A stretch of DNA of 64,000 nucleotides from Paenibacillus donghaensis (GTDB lineage: Bacteria > Bacillota > Bacilli > Paenibacillales > Paenibacillaceae): positions 5,890,001-5,954,000 of the forward strand of contig NZ_CP021780.1 of assembly GCF_002192415.1 (NCBI RefSeq). The letters run 5' to 3'. Below the pieces are notes generated by a model. It ran no database searches, was not told the DNA's origin, and saw nothing but the letters and a program-made list of their open reading frames with translations. How positions within the stretch are numbered: position 1 is the first letter of the stretch; each line of letters starts with the position of its first letter. Positions 36,292-46,065 of the stretch are shown here, piece after piece. The position numbers and the translations under genes are program-made.

Positions 36292-37512
36292 CTACTTTTT
36301 ATCAACTTCTGCCGGAATAGCCCCAGCGTCAGCCTGACAACGGAACCTTGCTGTTACGCTTGCTCCACCATCCTCAGCATTGGCCAGCTCAATACAGCCA
36401 CCGTGCTTCTCCCCTAATAGGGTACAAATATGGAGGCCAAGACCCATGTGAAACTCACCCCCGGTGGTGTGCTGCTTGCCGGAAGGCCGGGGCAGCTGCA
36501 TAAGCTGCTCGTCAGAGAAGCCCTTGCCATCATCTTGAACCGTAATAACCAGCATTCCGTTCACGAAGGTGCAGTTAATAGAGATCATCCGCTCGGCGTA
36601 ACGACTGGCATTGGACAACAGGTTCTCAAACACCCGCATTACAATATTCATATCCAGCACCAGTTCTGCTTGGTCAATCTCACTTGTAATACCTATAGAA
36701 TACGCTTGGCCTCTCTCCAATACCTCGGCTGTACTCTTCAGCCGAGCTGTAAGCACATCGCTGTTCACCTGAGCTACCGCCAGACCGGTGTCTTCCAGCC
36801 GCTGAGCTTCACTCATCATCTGCACGTAGCCCTCCAGCCGCACAATATGGGCTGACATCGTGGAGACGGTCGAGATCACCTTCTCTGTGCTTACTTTGCC
36901 TTGCGGCAGATAGTTGTTCAGGAAATCGGCATACCCCCGCAGTACCGTTAGAGGTGTACGCAGATCATGGGAGAACGCGGCATTCAGCTGCTTGCGCTCC
37001 TCCAGCCCGCGCCACATCTTGCGATTGTTCTCATCGAGAGCCGCCCGCATCGTCTCAAAAGAGCGGCAGAGCTGACCCATTTCATCCGTACTGGTATGCT
37101 GAATGCGAAAATCCAGATCATTATCTGCGATTTTGCGGGAAGCCTCGCTCAGGATGGCAATCGGCTGCTTCAGCTTGTTTCGGTAGAACAACAAGGAAGA
37201 CAGCAGAATGCACGCGCCATAGAAAAACGGAGTCGACCAGGTATACACGGCATCATAATTATTGATGATTCTGTCGTCTTCTACAGAGTAATCGACAAAG
37301 TGAATATTCACTTCATCACTGTCAACGTTCACTTGATCTCCGTATTGGGCATTCGGATACATATACTCCACGTACAGATTGAATTGCTCCTGACTGGCAT
37401 ACGCCATGGCAAATTTGCTGAGCAGAGCTGCCAGCACCAGAAAAAAGAGCATATAGAGCATAAACGTCTTCCTGATGGACAGGTTACGGATGGCTTGTCT
37501 CAGTCGACCCAT
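36292..37512 (-). CDS. Sensor histidine kinase of the ABC module
   Basis: Protein of 406 residues. Two membrane segments (FMLYMLFFLVLAALLSKFAMAY and PFFYGACILLSSLLFYR) flank an outer loop of about 55 residues. Then come HAMP, HisKA (AFSHDLRTPLTVLRGY, His acceptor) and HATPase (NLLSNASRYAE, DDGKGFS, GLGLHI). It overlaps the regulator gene by 13 bp and precedes the ABC genes on the same strand. Confidence 0.9.
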   Translation of the reverse strand: MGRLRQAIRNLSIRKTFMLYMLFFLVLAALLSKFAMAYASQEQFNLYVEYMYPNAQYGDQVNVDSDEVNIHFVDYSVEDDRIINNYDAVYTWSTPFFYGACILLSSLLFYRNKLKQPIAILSEASRKIADNDLDFRIQHTSTDEMGQLCRSFETMRAALDENNRKMWRGLEERKQLNAAFSHDLRTPLTVLRGYADFLNNYLPQGKVSTEKVISTVSTMSAHIVRLEGYVQMMSEAQRLEDTGLAVAQVNSDVLTARLKSTAEVLERGQAYSIGITSEIDQAELVLDMNIVMRVFENLLSNASRYAERMISINCTFVNGMLVITVQDDGKGFSDEQLMQLPRPSGKQHTTGGEFHMGLGLHICTLLGEKHGGCIELANAEDGGASVTARFRCQADAGAIPAEVDKK

Positions 37513-38174
37513 TTATAGCCCACACCCCATACTGTAACAATGTAATTCCTGCTGCTGACCGCGGACAGCTTGGCACGGATTCGGCGGATATGCTCGGCAA
37601 CCACGGCACTCTCCCCTTCGCTGTCATATCCCCATAGCCGCTCATAGATGCGCTCACGGTCAAACACCTGCCCGGCGTTCATCGACAGAAATTCAATAAT
37701 AGCAAATTCTTTTTTGGCAAAAGAAACCGGTTCATTATGGCAATACACAACGCGGGCCGCATAATCCAGAACTAATTCCCCACTGAATACCGCCGCGGTC
37801 TGCACCTGCCGCCGCTGCTCGCGCCGTAGATGCGCTTCTACCCTGGCTCCCAGCTCATCAATGCTGAAGGGCTTCACCATATAGTCGTCTCCCCCGGCGC
37901 GGAACCCGTTAATTTTATCGTTATCCTCGACCTTCGCTGTAAGAAACATAATAGGACAGGATACAAAATTACGAATGCGCTGGCATACCTCCAGGCCATC
38001 CAGGTCAGGCATGTTGATATCCAGGATGATACAATCCGGGCTGCAGCCCGCTTGCTTCAAGGCTTCCTCTCCGCTGAATGCAGTCAGCACACGGTAGCCG
38101 TTAATCTCGAAATAATCCTGCAGCAGTGAGACTATATCTGCTTCATCGTCGACGATCAGGATCAGTTTGGACAT
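37500..38174 (-). CDS. OmpR-family response regulator
   Basis: Protein of 224 residues. Receiver domain with VDDEAD, the phospho-acceptor Asp in CIILDINMPDLDG, and Lys in DDYMVKPFS. The winged-helix DNA-binding domain is C-terminal (FAKKEFAIIEFLSMNAGQVFDRERIYERLWGYD...VWGVGYKWVD). First gene of a five-gene unit: regulator, kinase, ATPase, permease, lipoprotein. It probably activates the ABC genes. Confidence 0.92.
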   Translation of the reverse strand: MSKLILIVDDEADIVSLLQDYFEINGYRVLTAFSGEEALKQAGCSPDCIILDINMPDLDGLEVCQRIRNFVSCPIMFLTAKVEDNDKINGFRAGGDDYMVKPFSIDELGARVEAHLRREQRRQVQTAAVFSGELVLDYAARVVYCHNEPVSFAKKEFAIIEFLSMNAGQVFDRERIYERLWGYDSEGESAVVAEHIRRIRAKLSAVSSRNYIVTVWGVGYKWVD

Positions 38175-38290
38175 GTTGGATTCCCCTTTTTCTGCGAATA
38201 CTCCTTACTTATCAGGTGGGACGAAGCAATCATATCCCGCTGTGACCAGTATAGAATCGAAGGAATCTTTTTACAATTCATAACTAAAAA

Positions 38291-38325
38291 AAGAGCAAGC
38301 CAGCGAATTCGCCAAGCTCACTCTT
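38291..38325 (-). terminator. Intrinsic terminator of the metNIQ operon
   Basis: Arms aagagcaagc (38291-38300) and gctcactctt (38316-38325) pair with two wobbles around a gcgaattcgc core. On the minus strand it ends in TTTTTTT. It lies just after metQ. Confidence 0.75.
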
Positions 38326-38344
38326 CTGTATTCATCCATGCTGG

Positions 38345-39193
38345 TTATTTAAACGCAGGCACCGCAATATCGGCATAATTCTCTTCCAGGAATTTCTTCA
38401 CTTCCGGGCCGCTGATCCGCTTCGCCAGCTTCTGGATGGCCTCGGAGTCCTTGTTGTCTTCGCGGGCCACTAAAGTGATGGTAAATTCGGAATCCTCACG
38501 CTCCGTAATCAAGGCATCCTTCTTTGGTGTCAGTCCAAGCGGACTGGCATAAGCAGGAGTCATGGCTACAAGGTCCCCATCATCCAGCATCCGGGCCAAC
38601 ATCAGCAGATCTACTTCCTCGAACTTGTAGTTTTTTGGATTCTCGATAATATCAGCTTGTGTGGCATTGATGCCTACGCCATCTTTCAGCTTAATCAACC
38701 CGGCATCAGCGAACATTTGCAGGGATCGCCCGATGTTCGAAGGGTCATTGGCCATAATCAGTTTTGCACCCTCCGGCAGGTCCTTGATGTCCTTGTAGCG
38801 TTTGGAATACCCGCCATAAATCGCATCATACACCGGCTGTACCTCCACTAGCTTCGAGCCTTTGCTGGAATTGAACTGCTCCATATAAGGAATGTGCTGG
38901 AAAAAGTTAGCGTCGACCTCTTTGTTAGCCAGCGCCTCATTGGGCTGCACGTTGTCAGATAGCACCATGATTTCGAGATCAACTCCATCCTCCAGCAGCA
39001 GCGGCTTCACAATATCGAGGATATCGGTCATGGGTGGAATCAGAGTGGCAATTTTGAGCTTCACAGGTTCAGCCGTGCTAGCCGTATCCGTATTTCCGGC
39101 AGCTTCGTTAGTGGCTGTGCTGTTGTTATTGTTTCCGCAGCCCGCAACCAGAACGAGCATCAGTGTGAGTACAAGCATCAAAGACTTTTTCAT
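38345..39193 (-). CDS. metQ: Methionine-binding lipoprotein MetQ (NlpA family)
   Basis: Protein of 282 residues. Lipobox LVLVAGCG, then a low-complexity spacer and the NlpA fold (LKIATLIPPMTDILDIVKPLLLEDGVDLEIMVLSDNVQPNEALANKEVDANFFQHIPYMEQF), typical for methionine ABC importers. It lies 110 bp downstream of metI on the same strand. The ligand could be D- or L-methionine or a related amino acid. Confidence 0.9.
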   Translation of the reverse strand: MKKSLMLVLTLMLVLVAGCGNNNNSTATNEAAGNTDTASTAEPVKLKIATLIPPMTDILDIVKPLLLEDGVDLEIMVLSDNVQPNEALANKEVDANFFQHIPYMEQFNSSKGSKLVEVQPVYDAIYGGYSKRYKDIKDLPEGAKLIMANDPSNIGRSLQMFADAGLIKLKDGVGINATQADIIENPKNYKFEEVDLLMLARMLDDGDLVAMTPAYASPLGLTPKKDALITEREDSEFTITLVAREDNKDSEAIQKLAKRISGPEVKKFLEENYADIAVPAFK

Positions 39194-39303
39194 TGGAACA
39201 GTAACCCCCAGTTATAGTTAAATAGTTAGTAACATAGTTGTGTGGCCAGTCCATAGTTCTACTACTACAATCCAATACCAAAGCAAACTGGCAGGGCGGT
39301 ACA

Positions 39304-39966
39304 TTAACGTTTATCCAGTAGCCGTGCGGCCGTGCTCCCAGTGAACTGCACCAGCTGCACCAGTATGATCATGACCACAATCGCATAGGCCATTACCTCA
39401 GTCTCGAAGCGCTGGTAGCCATAGCGGATCGCGAAATCACCAACCCCGCCGCCGCCGACAATCCCCATGACTGTCGAGAAGGAGATGAAACTGACGGTGG
39501 AAGTGGTAAGCCCGAGAATCAGCCCCGAACGCGCCTCCACATAAAGAAATTTGCACACCAGACTCAGCTTGGAGGCCCCCATCGACATCGCGGCTTCCAG
39601 GGTTCCAGTGGGAACCTCCAGCAGCGACTGCTCTACCAGACGCGAGTAATAAGCGATAGCGACGATAGACAGAGGTACCGTAGAGGCCATCGTGCCGATC
39701 GCTGTTCCTACAATCAACCGGGTAACAGGAATCAGCGCAACCACCAACAGCAGGAATGGGAAAGAACGGATGATATTGACCAGACTATTCAGCACCACAG
39801 ATAGTGTCCGGTTCTCATAGAGCTGCCCTTTGCGGGCAAAAAAAAGCAGCGTCCCCAGCGGCAGCCCCAGCAGCAGCGCTGCGCCTACCGAAATGCCCAC
39901 CATCACAAAGGTTTCTCCAATCGACTGCCACATCAACTCCTGGTATTGAAACGCCTGCTCAAACAT
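39304..39966 (-). CDS. metI: Methionine ABC transporter permease MetI
   Basis: Protein of 220 residues with five membrane helices and the EAA-type loop LEAAMSMGASKLSLVCKFL that contacts the ATPase. NIIRSFPFLLLVVALIPVTRLIVGTAIG is typical of MetI. It overlaps metN by 8 bp. Confidence 0.92.
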   Translation of the reverse strand: MFEQAFQYQELMWQSIGETFVMVGISVGAALLLGLPLGTLLFFARKGQLYENRTLSVVLNSLVNIIRSFPFLLLVVALIPVTRLIVGTAIGTMASTVPLSIVAIAYYSRLVEQSLLEVPTGTLEAAMSMGASKLSLVCKFLYVEARSGLILGLTTSTVSFISFSTVMGIVGGGGVGDFAIRYGYQRFETEVMAYAIVVMIILVQLVQFTGSTAARLLDKR

Positions 39967-40732
39967 AGGTTCCCTCTCCCTCTCCCTCTGCTTGAGCTAG
40001 AATCCGCTCGCGGTATGATCCGGTGTGGGCTGCCGGGGGCCGGAAATCGCCATCTTCGCGGGAGAATGAATCAATCATCCGCCCGTCTTCCATAACGGAG
40101 ACGTGAGTGCAAATCGTCTTAACCACATCCATTTGGTGGGTGACAATCACGATCGTTACGCCAAGACTGGCCTGGATATGCTTCAGTACACCCAGAATAT
40201 CTGCTGTAGTTCCCGGGTCCAGCGAGGAGGTTGGCTCATCGCAGAGCAGCAGCTTCGGGCTGTTCGCCAGCGCCCGGGCAATCGCCACCCGCTGGCGCTG
40301 CCCCCCGCTCAGCCGCGACGGGTACTGTCCGGCCTTATCCGCAAGGCCAACGAACTGCAGACATTCGTGGGCGCGGTTCAGCCGCTCCCGCTTCGGCCAG
40401 CCGGCCAGCTCCAGCGCAATGGCGACATTCTTCAGAACGGTTGCGTTATGCACCAGGTTGAAATGCTGGAAGATCATCCCGATCTTCTGGCGCTCCAAGC
40501 GCAGCTGTTTATCCGGCATTCCTGTCAGCTCATTCCCGTCCAGCACTACCGCACCCTGGTCCGGGACCTCCAGCAGATTGATCAGCCGCAGCAGCGTCGA
40601 TTTCCCGGCACCGCTTTCACCAATGATGCCATGAATCGCCCCCTGCTCTACTTGAAGTGATACATCGTCTACAGCTCGATACAAGCTGCCCTGCTGCCGG
40701 AAGGTTTTGCTTACGTGGCTCAGCGTCAGCAT
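39959..40732 (-). CDS. metN: Methionine ABC transporter ATP-binding protein MetN
   Basis: Protein of 257 residues. Walker A GESGAGKSTLLRLINLLE, Q-loop MIFQHFNLVHNATV, signature [15 protein letters not shown], Walker B LLLCDEPTSSLDP, switch His VTHQMDVV. The usual C-terminal ACT-like regulatory domain of MetN (family length about 340) is absent, so inhibition by internal methionine may be missing. No SAM riboswitch or T-box is seen in the 200 bp upstream. Confidence 0.9.
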   Translation of the reverse strand: MLTLSHVSKTFRQQGSLYRAVDDVSLQVEQGAIHGIIGESGAGKSTLLRLINLLEVPDQGAVVLDGNELTGMPDKQLRLERQKIGMIFQHFNLVHNATVLKNVAIALELAGWPKRERLNRAHECLQFVGLADKAGQYPSRLSGGQRQRVAIARALANSPKLLLCDEPTSSLDPGTTADILGVLKHIQASLGVTIVIVTHQMDVVKTICTHVSVMEDGRMIDSFSREDGDFRPPAAHTGSYRERILAQAEGEGEGTYV

Positions 40733-40879
40733 ACCGGATGCCTCCCTCCTCTACGAATATAGCGTGCCCTTATAACGATAAATATTGTACCAGCAATATT
40801 TTAAATCTGTTTTATCAAAAATCTCTTTAAATAATAAGGCATTTCATCGCCTGTGTCATTATTTTTCTTAAAAGTTTAA

Positions 40880-41350
40880 TCGACCTAATGTGCGTACTGG
40901 CCGAATATCGTTGATGCAGCAGGGTTCACGCCAACATTCGGTAAATCTATTGTGCACCAGATCGATGGATGGAATCCGCCTATTCCTACAGGAATTAGGC
41001 GATCGGGATGAGATCGCTTGCGGACTCCAGACTAATTTACCGTGCCGAGCCTATTCCACACCTACGCTCACCTTTACTTGCGGACTCCAGAGCCTCTATT
41101 TTGCTCAAAACGGCTGTTTTTTCAGCCTAACGGACTCCAGTGCTCTTATTGGCCGGATTTGGATGCTTTTTGGCACTTTTAGGCATGAATAACGGCTCCT
41201 CAGTCCGTAAGCTTCTGAAACAAGCCAATTTGGCGCGAATAGCGGCTCCTCAGTCCGTAAGGGGGAGATGGCGCATAGGGTGGGCATACTTGGAGGAGCG
41301 TGGGACGGGCACGCGGGGCGGATGGGCAAGGTGTAGATACTTGGTTACTT
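40880..41350. repeat. Intergenic repeat cluster (cggactccag / ctcctcagtccgtaag)
   Basis: gcggactccag or acggactccag occurs three times (about 41018, 41080, 41131). The partly inverted form agcggctcctcagtccgtaag occurs near 41190 and 41240. Related text is seen at 58680-58820. The 40.73-41.62 kb gap otherwise holds no supported gene. Confidence 0.6.
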
Positions 41351-41622
41351 TGTCGGGATAGCTCGTTGTTGGGTAGTGATGGAGCGACGGGATATTGATG
41401 ACTACTCTCCTGGCAGTGGAGCGGTGGCAGGCAGATGACTTCTCTCCTTAGCGATGAACTGACAGCGTGCCGGGGCGCGATATTACTGTACCGTGGAGGA
41501 GTTACGGGGGCGGCGGTAACTAGATGGTTGGTGGTCGTGCGGCGACGAATATTGGATTACTTGCTTGTCATAGACGTTACGGCGGCTGTTCCCGCCTCCG
41601 TTTCAGCGAACGTTATATAACA

Positions 41623-41651
41623 AGAGACCTGCTGTAAGCGCAGGTCTCTTA
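41623..41651 (-). terminator. Terminator of the nucleoside operon
   Basis: Perfect 11-bp stem aagagacctgc/gcaggtctctt with a 7-nt loop (41634-41640), just after the last gene of the minus-strand nucleoside operon. Confidence 0.75.
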
Positions 41652-41666
41652 AGTCCATATACAGCT

Positions 41667-43085
41667 CTATTGTTGCGAACCGGACTCTTTGGCTTCCAGC
41701 TCCCCGCGCAGCTTCAGGAACACCTGGTAGCTGCGTTCGGCGCATTCCGAGATCGACAACGGATGGAATCCGGGCAGGTCTGCGTACAATGTATCGTTCA
41801 GCGGCTCAATCCAGCTGGCTGGCAGCTGGCTGGCGCCCAGCTTCGCCCCCATAATCGAGCCGACAGTGGCCCCGTTGCAGTCGGTGTCCATGCCGCCGTA
41901 GACTGCGGTGGCAATGGCTTTCTCGAAATCATCGCCCGCGTACGTAAGCGTGGCTGCCACTAGCGCGGCGTTGTTGTTGGTATGCACGGGATCATAATGG
42001 CTGAAGCTGTCCCAGATCCGGCGAACCAGCTCCCGTTCGCTCCCGGCGCTCAGCGCGATCTCGATGCCGCGCTGCACATCGGCCGCAAGGCGGCTGGTGC
42101 GCGGAATCTCGCTGAGGCCGATCTCCAGAATCCGCGCATTGTCCTGCTCGGCGAAGGCCGCCGAGATCATGGCGGCATTCAGCATCTCGCCGTAGATGCC
42201 GTTCTTCACATGCGAGAAGGACGCATCACGCCAGCCCAGCTCAGCGGCGAGCTCCGGGTTCCCGGCCGCGCCGTAGGCCAGGCCGTCGGCACGGATGGCT
42301 GCGCCGATCCACTCGCGGTACGGATTGAGGTGCATCCGTACCCGTTCCTGGCGCAGCGGCCAATCCGCAGGCTTGTCGCCGTGCAGGTGCGAAGTCTCCT
42401 GCGCGAAGTTCATATACGCCTGCGTCTCCGCTGTGCACACCTGGGCGTAGGTCAGCTGGCCGTGCCACAGCTTCCCTACATCCCACGAATCCCAGTCCAG
42501 CCCTTTCTGCTCCAGCAGCAGCAGGCCGAGGATCGTGTAACGGATGTCATCGTCACTCTCCATGAACCGGATCTTCTCCCGGGTGCTGAGCTGCCCGGGA
42601 GCCCAATCGTTCAGGCCCAGGCCATGCTCGGCTTCCGCCCGCGAATGCAGCGGGGTGTAGCCGGTAATCGGCCAGGCGTCCGCACCGCGGAACCACAGCT
42701 CGACATTCTCCCAGCCAGGACGGCCGTCCTTGCCATAGAGATAGTCGAGGTATTCCAGCGGCTTGCCCAGGGCGCAGCCCGCGCTGCGGCCCAGCCAGGC
42801 GCCGCGGAACTTGTCACGCCACTGCGCGGCGCTCCATTCCGCCCGCAGCCTGCGCGGTCCTTCCGGGCGCAGCCGGCGGATTTCCCCGAGCGACGAAGGC
42901 TCGTCGTAAGGGAAGTCCTCCGCCACCTCTAGCGCCATCAGCTCATGGTAGACCTTCATGAGCAAGGTCTCGTCCTGCCCGGCTGCAGCCAGCCGGTCCG
43001 CAAGCTCACCGGCACGGCAGCCCTCTTCCATGCGCTGGATCAGCTCCAGCCGCACCGTTTCCTGCAGCCGTTCCCAGCCCGCCAC
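41667..43085 (-). CDS. ADP-ribosylglycohydrolase-family protein
   Basis: Protein of 472 residues. An N-terminal extension of about 90 residues precedes the ADP-ribosylglycohydrolase fold: KFRGAWLGRSAGCALGKPLE, FMESDDDIRYTILGLLLLE (metal Asp cluster), then GMDTDCNGATVGSIMGA (second metal site). These enzymes cleave ADP-ribosyl bonds or hydrolyse related N-glycosides with Mg2+. It ends an operon of nucleoside import and hydrolysis, starting 2 bp after the nucleoside hydrolase, so a role in ADP-ribose or nucleoside salvage is more likely than protein de-modification. Confidence 0.85.
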   Translation of the reverse strand: MAGWERLQETVRLELIQRMEEGCRAGELADRLAAAGQDETLLMKVYHELMALEVAEDFPYDEPSSLGEIRRLRPEGPRRLRAEWSAAQWRDKFRGAWLGRSAGCALGKPLEYLDYLYGKDGRPGWENVELWFRGADAWPITGYTPLHSRAEAEHGLGLNDWAPGQLSTREKIRFMESDDDIRYTILGLLLLEQKGLDWDSWDVGKLWHGQLTYAQVCTAETQAYMNFAQETSHLHGDKPADWPLRQERVRMHLNPYREWIGAAIRADGLAYGAAGNPELAAELGWRDASFSHVKNGIYGEMLNAAMISAAFAEQDNARILEIGLSEIPRTSRLAADVQRGIEIALSAGSERELVRRIWDSFSHYDPVHTNNNAALVAATLTYAGDDFEKAIATAVYGGMDTDCNGATVGSIMGAKLGASQLPASWIEPLNDTLYADLPGFHPLSISECAERSYQVFLKLRGELEAKESGSQQ

Positions 43086-43087
43086 CG

Positions 43088-44044
43088 TCAGTTTCCTCCT
43101 GTGGAGGGCAGCAGCTCGCCGTCCAGCTTCGCCAGCGCATCAAAGATCAAGCGCAAGAAGGCTTCCCGGTCCACATCCACCAGCACCTTGACGTTGGCGG
43201 GAGCAGCCGGATTCGTTCTTTGATCGGCAACGGTCATCCCCCGGGTCAGCTTGCCTTCCGTCTCCACGGTCACATACAGCTCGCGGGACTGGAACAATTC
43301 CGGGTGCAGCAGCCAGGCTACCGCGCACGGGTCATGCAACGCGCTGCCGGAATACCCCATCTTTTTGCCATAGATTGAGTAGAAATCCAGCAGCTCGCCT
43401 ACCATATTCGAAACTGGCCCCCGCTCCTTCAGCTGAGCGATTTCCTCATCATAAATAGCCGCTCTGTTGGTAACGTCCAGACCACTCATCGTAATCGGAA
43501 TACCCGATTCAAAGACAATCCTCGCCGCTTCCGGGTCAACATAAATGTTAAACTCCGCTGTCGAGGTCACGTTGCCATACGCTATGCCGCCGCCCATCAG
43601 GGAAATCTGCTCAATCCGTTCCTTGATTTCAGGATAAGCAGTGATCAACAGCGCGATATTGGTGAGTGGAGCCATCGGCACCAGCGTGATCTTCTCTTCC
43701 GAGGAGCGGATAATGTCCAGCATGAACTCTACAGCTCCCTGCTGAACCGGACGGAATTTGCTGGCTGGCAGCAACGGGCCGTCCATGCCGGATTCCCCGT
43801 GCGCTTCCGCGCCGGTAACCAGCTTGCCAAACAGCGGACCTTCCGCTCCCTTGGCTACAGGAATATCCGCATTCACGAAGCTAAGCACCTTCAGCGCATT
43901 GTCGGTGATTTTGTCCAGAATCTGGTTTCCGCCTACAGTAGTAATTCCCCGAAGGTCCAACTGCTCCGGATGGGCAAGCGCCAGCAGAATCGCAATCGCA
44001 TCGTCATGCCCCGGATCGCAGTCTATAATAATTGGTGTTGGCAT
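43088..44044 (-). CDS. Inosine/uridine-preferring nucleoside hydrolase
   Basis: Protein of 318 residues. Calcium-binding start IIIDCDPGHDDAIAILLALA, then LVPMAPLTNIALLI, ISLMGGGIAYGNVTSTAEFNIYVDPEAARIVF (substrate pocket) and the late His in ALHDPCAVAWLL. It splits ribonucleosides into base and ribose. Operon position directly after a nucleoside ABC importer supports hydrolysis of imported nucleosides. Base preference is not readable. Confidence 0.92.
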   Translation of the reverse strand: MPTPIIIDCDPGHDDAIAILLALAHPEQLDLRGITTVGGNQILDKITDNALKVLSFVNADIPVAKGAEGPLFGKLVTGAEAHGESGMDGPLLPASKFRPVQQGAVEFMLDIIRSSEEKITLVPMAPLTNIALLITAYPEIKERIEQISLMGGGIAYGNVTSTAEFNIYVDPEAARIVFESGIPITMSGLDVTNRAAIYDEEIAQLKERGPVSNMVGELLDFYSIYGKKMGYSGSALHDPCAVAWLLHPELFQSRELYVTVETEGKLTRGMTVADQRTNPAAPANVKVLVDVDREAFLRLIFDALAKLDGELLPSTGGN

Positions 44045-44083
44045 CGTTGTTCGCTCCTTATGATTAATCTGTGAGCCACTCCA

Positions 44084-45022
44084 CTACTTAGCCAGCGGAC
44101 TCTTCAGCTTGCGGTTCTTCTTACGTGTCTCGGATACGGCATAGATGACCAGTCCAACCACGGTTGCTACATAAGGCAAGGTGGCAATCAGCTCAGCCGG
44201 GATATTAAGCACCTGCAGCGCATTGGAGAGCGCGTCTGCGGCCCCGAACAGCAGAGAGGTCAGCGCAGTGCCGACCGTTGTGCCCCGGCCCATGGATTCT
44301 GCGGCAATCGCAATCCAGCCGCGCCCGGCAATCATATCGCGGGTGAACAGCGACAGATAGCCCATCGACATGTACGCACCGCCCAGCCCGGCGAAAAATC
44401 CGCTTAGCAGCAGCGCTGTATACTGGATTTTGACTACACTGACCCCGACTGACTGCGCCGCATGCGGATTCTCGCCCACCGAACGGATACGCAGCCCGAT
44501 GGGCGTGCGGTTGAGCAGATAATACACCACAATCACAGACAGAATTGAGAAATAGGTCAGAATGTGATGCCCCGACAGAATCGGTCCCAGCACCGGAATA
44601 TCCTTCAGCAACGGAATGTCCACACTAGGCAGCACCTTGCTGGCGAGCGAGGTTGAAGAACCCTTGTCCCCACTAAGCAGATACAGCAGAAAGACGGTCC
44701 CGCCCGAGGCGAACATGTTGATCGCTACCCCGCCAAGAATAATATGCGTCTTGAATTTCAGAGTGAAAAAAGCCAAAATTCCGGCAACCATCGTCCCCGC
44801 CAGCACTGCACCAAGCAGCCCGACCCATGCGCTCTGCGTATAGGCACTTATAATTACACCGGCCAGCGCCGACACCAGCATAATGCCTTCCATCCCGATG
44901 TTGATAATACCCGCACGGTTGGAGATCAGCGCACCCAGCGCCGCGAACAGAATAGGTGTCGTCACCCGCAGCACCGAGAAGGCGAAATCTGTGGTCAAAA
45001 TAACATTCAGCAGGCTGTTCAT
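44084..45022 (-). CDS. Nucleoside ABC transporter permease 2 (NupQ/YufQ-like)
   Basis: Protein of 312 residues with eight or so membrane helices of the BPD_transp_2 family (LFAALGALISNRAGIINIGMEGIML; VGENPHAAQSVGVSVVKIQY as the ATPase-contact loop). It overlaps the preceding permease by 4 bp. Confidence 0.9.
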   Translation of the reverse strand: MNSLLNVILTTDFAFSVLRVTTPILFAALGALISNRAGIINIGMEGIMLVSALAGVIISAYTQSAWVGLLGAVLAGTMVAGILAFFTLKFKTHIILGGVAINMFASGGTVFLLYLLSGDKGSSTSLASKVLPSVDIPLLKDIPVLGPILSGHHILTYFSILSVIVVYYLLNRTPIGLRIRSVGENPHAAQSVGVSVVKIQYTALLLSGFFAGLGGAYMSMGYLSLFTRDMIAGRGWIAIAAESMGRGTTVGTALTSLLFGAADALSNALQVLNIPAELIATLPYVATVVGLVIYAVSETRKKNRKLKSPLAK

Positions 45023-46065
45023 GCTTCCTTCGCCTCCTTAAGCAGCATCCGGTTCTTCCAGAACTTGAGGAATTGCTCAGCCGAGATCAGCAGAATAATA
45101 ACGGCCTGGATAATGGAGATCATCTCGGACGGCACATCCGACAGACGCGACATCAGATCCGCTCCGATACGGATATAGGCCAGGAACAGGGCGGAGGCGA
45201 TGACAGATAACGGATTGTTTTTGGCCAGCATCGCCACCAGCGCACCATCCAGACCATAACCCGGCAGCGAAGCCCACTGGAAGCGGTTATACATCCCCAG
45301 CACCTCCACCGAGCCGCCCATCCCGGCGATGAACCCGGCAATCAGATGGACCAGAATAATCACTTTGGCGGTTCTCATGCCCGAATAGCGGGCAAACTCG
45401 CGGTTGACACCCGTCATACGCAGCTCATAGCCCCATTTGGTTTTGTAGAGGAACAGATGGGCGGCTACGATCAGCACAAGCACAATAATAAGACCGGTAT
45501 GAATCCGGGTGCCTTGGAAAATTTTGTCCAGCTGGGCCGTCTTCTCGAATTTAAAAGAAACATTGGCGAACGCCTTCGCATCACGGAGATGATAGTTCAG
45601 CAGATACAGTCCCACTCCAAACAGAATGTTGTTGAACATCAGGGAGGTCACCAGCTCATTGGCGTTCCACTTGGCTTTGAGAATCCCGGGAATCGCTGAC
45701 AGGAGCGCGCCGACAAGTGAACCGGCAAGAATAGCCACCAGCGGGTGCAGCCAGTTGTTCAGCGTCAGGTGAATCGCCAGCACGGAGGTCACTACGCCGG
45801 AGAAATAGAAGATGCCTTCCGCACCCAGGTTGAACATATTCGCCCGGAACAGCAGGGATACGGCAAGTCCGGTGAACATCAGCGGAATGGCCATTTCGAT
45901 AACGTTGCCGATATGCCCTTTAGTGGAGATCGGCTCCCAGAGGAAGATCCCGATTGTCTTCACCGGCTGGTCACTGACCAAGGATATAATCAGAAAAGCA
46001 ATCGCCAGCGCAATAACGATAACTGCCGAAGTACGAATTACCTCGAAATATTTGACTTTAAACAT
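45019..46065 (-). CDS. Nucleoside ABC transporter permease 1 (NupP/YufP-like)
   Basis: Protein of 348 residues, BPD_transp_2 family, with about ten membrane helices. Typical features are LLFRANMFNLGAEGIFYFSGV, LKAKWNANELVTSLMFNNIL and MTGVNREFARYSGMRTAKVIILVHLIAGFIAGMGGSVEVLG. It overlaps the ATPase gene by 8 bp. Confidence 0.9.
   Translation of the reverse strand: MFKVKYFEVIRTSAVIVIALAIAFLIISLVSDQPVKTIGIFLWEPISTKGHIGNVIEMAIPLMFTGLAVSLLFRANMFNLGAEGIFYFSGVVTSVLAIHLTLNNWLHPLVAILAGSLVGALLSAIPGILKAKWNANELVTSLMFNNILFGVGLYLLNYHLRDAKAFANVSFKFEKTAQLDKIFQGTRIHTGLIIVLVLIVAAHLFLYKTKWGYELRMTGVNREFARYSGMRTAKVIILVHLIAGFIAGMGGSVEVLGMYNRFQWASLPGYGLDGALVAMLAKNNPLSVIASALFLAYIRIGADLMSRLSDVPSEMISIIQAVIILLISAEQFLKFWKNRMLLKEAKEA

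Noticed and set aside
40733-41000. SAM riboswitch or T-box before metN
   Set aside because: No conserved S-box core or T-box AGGGTGG-type sequence and no terminator near metN.
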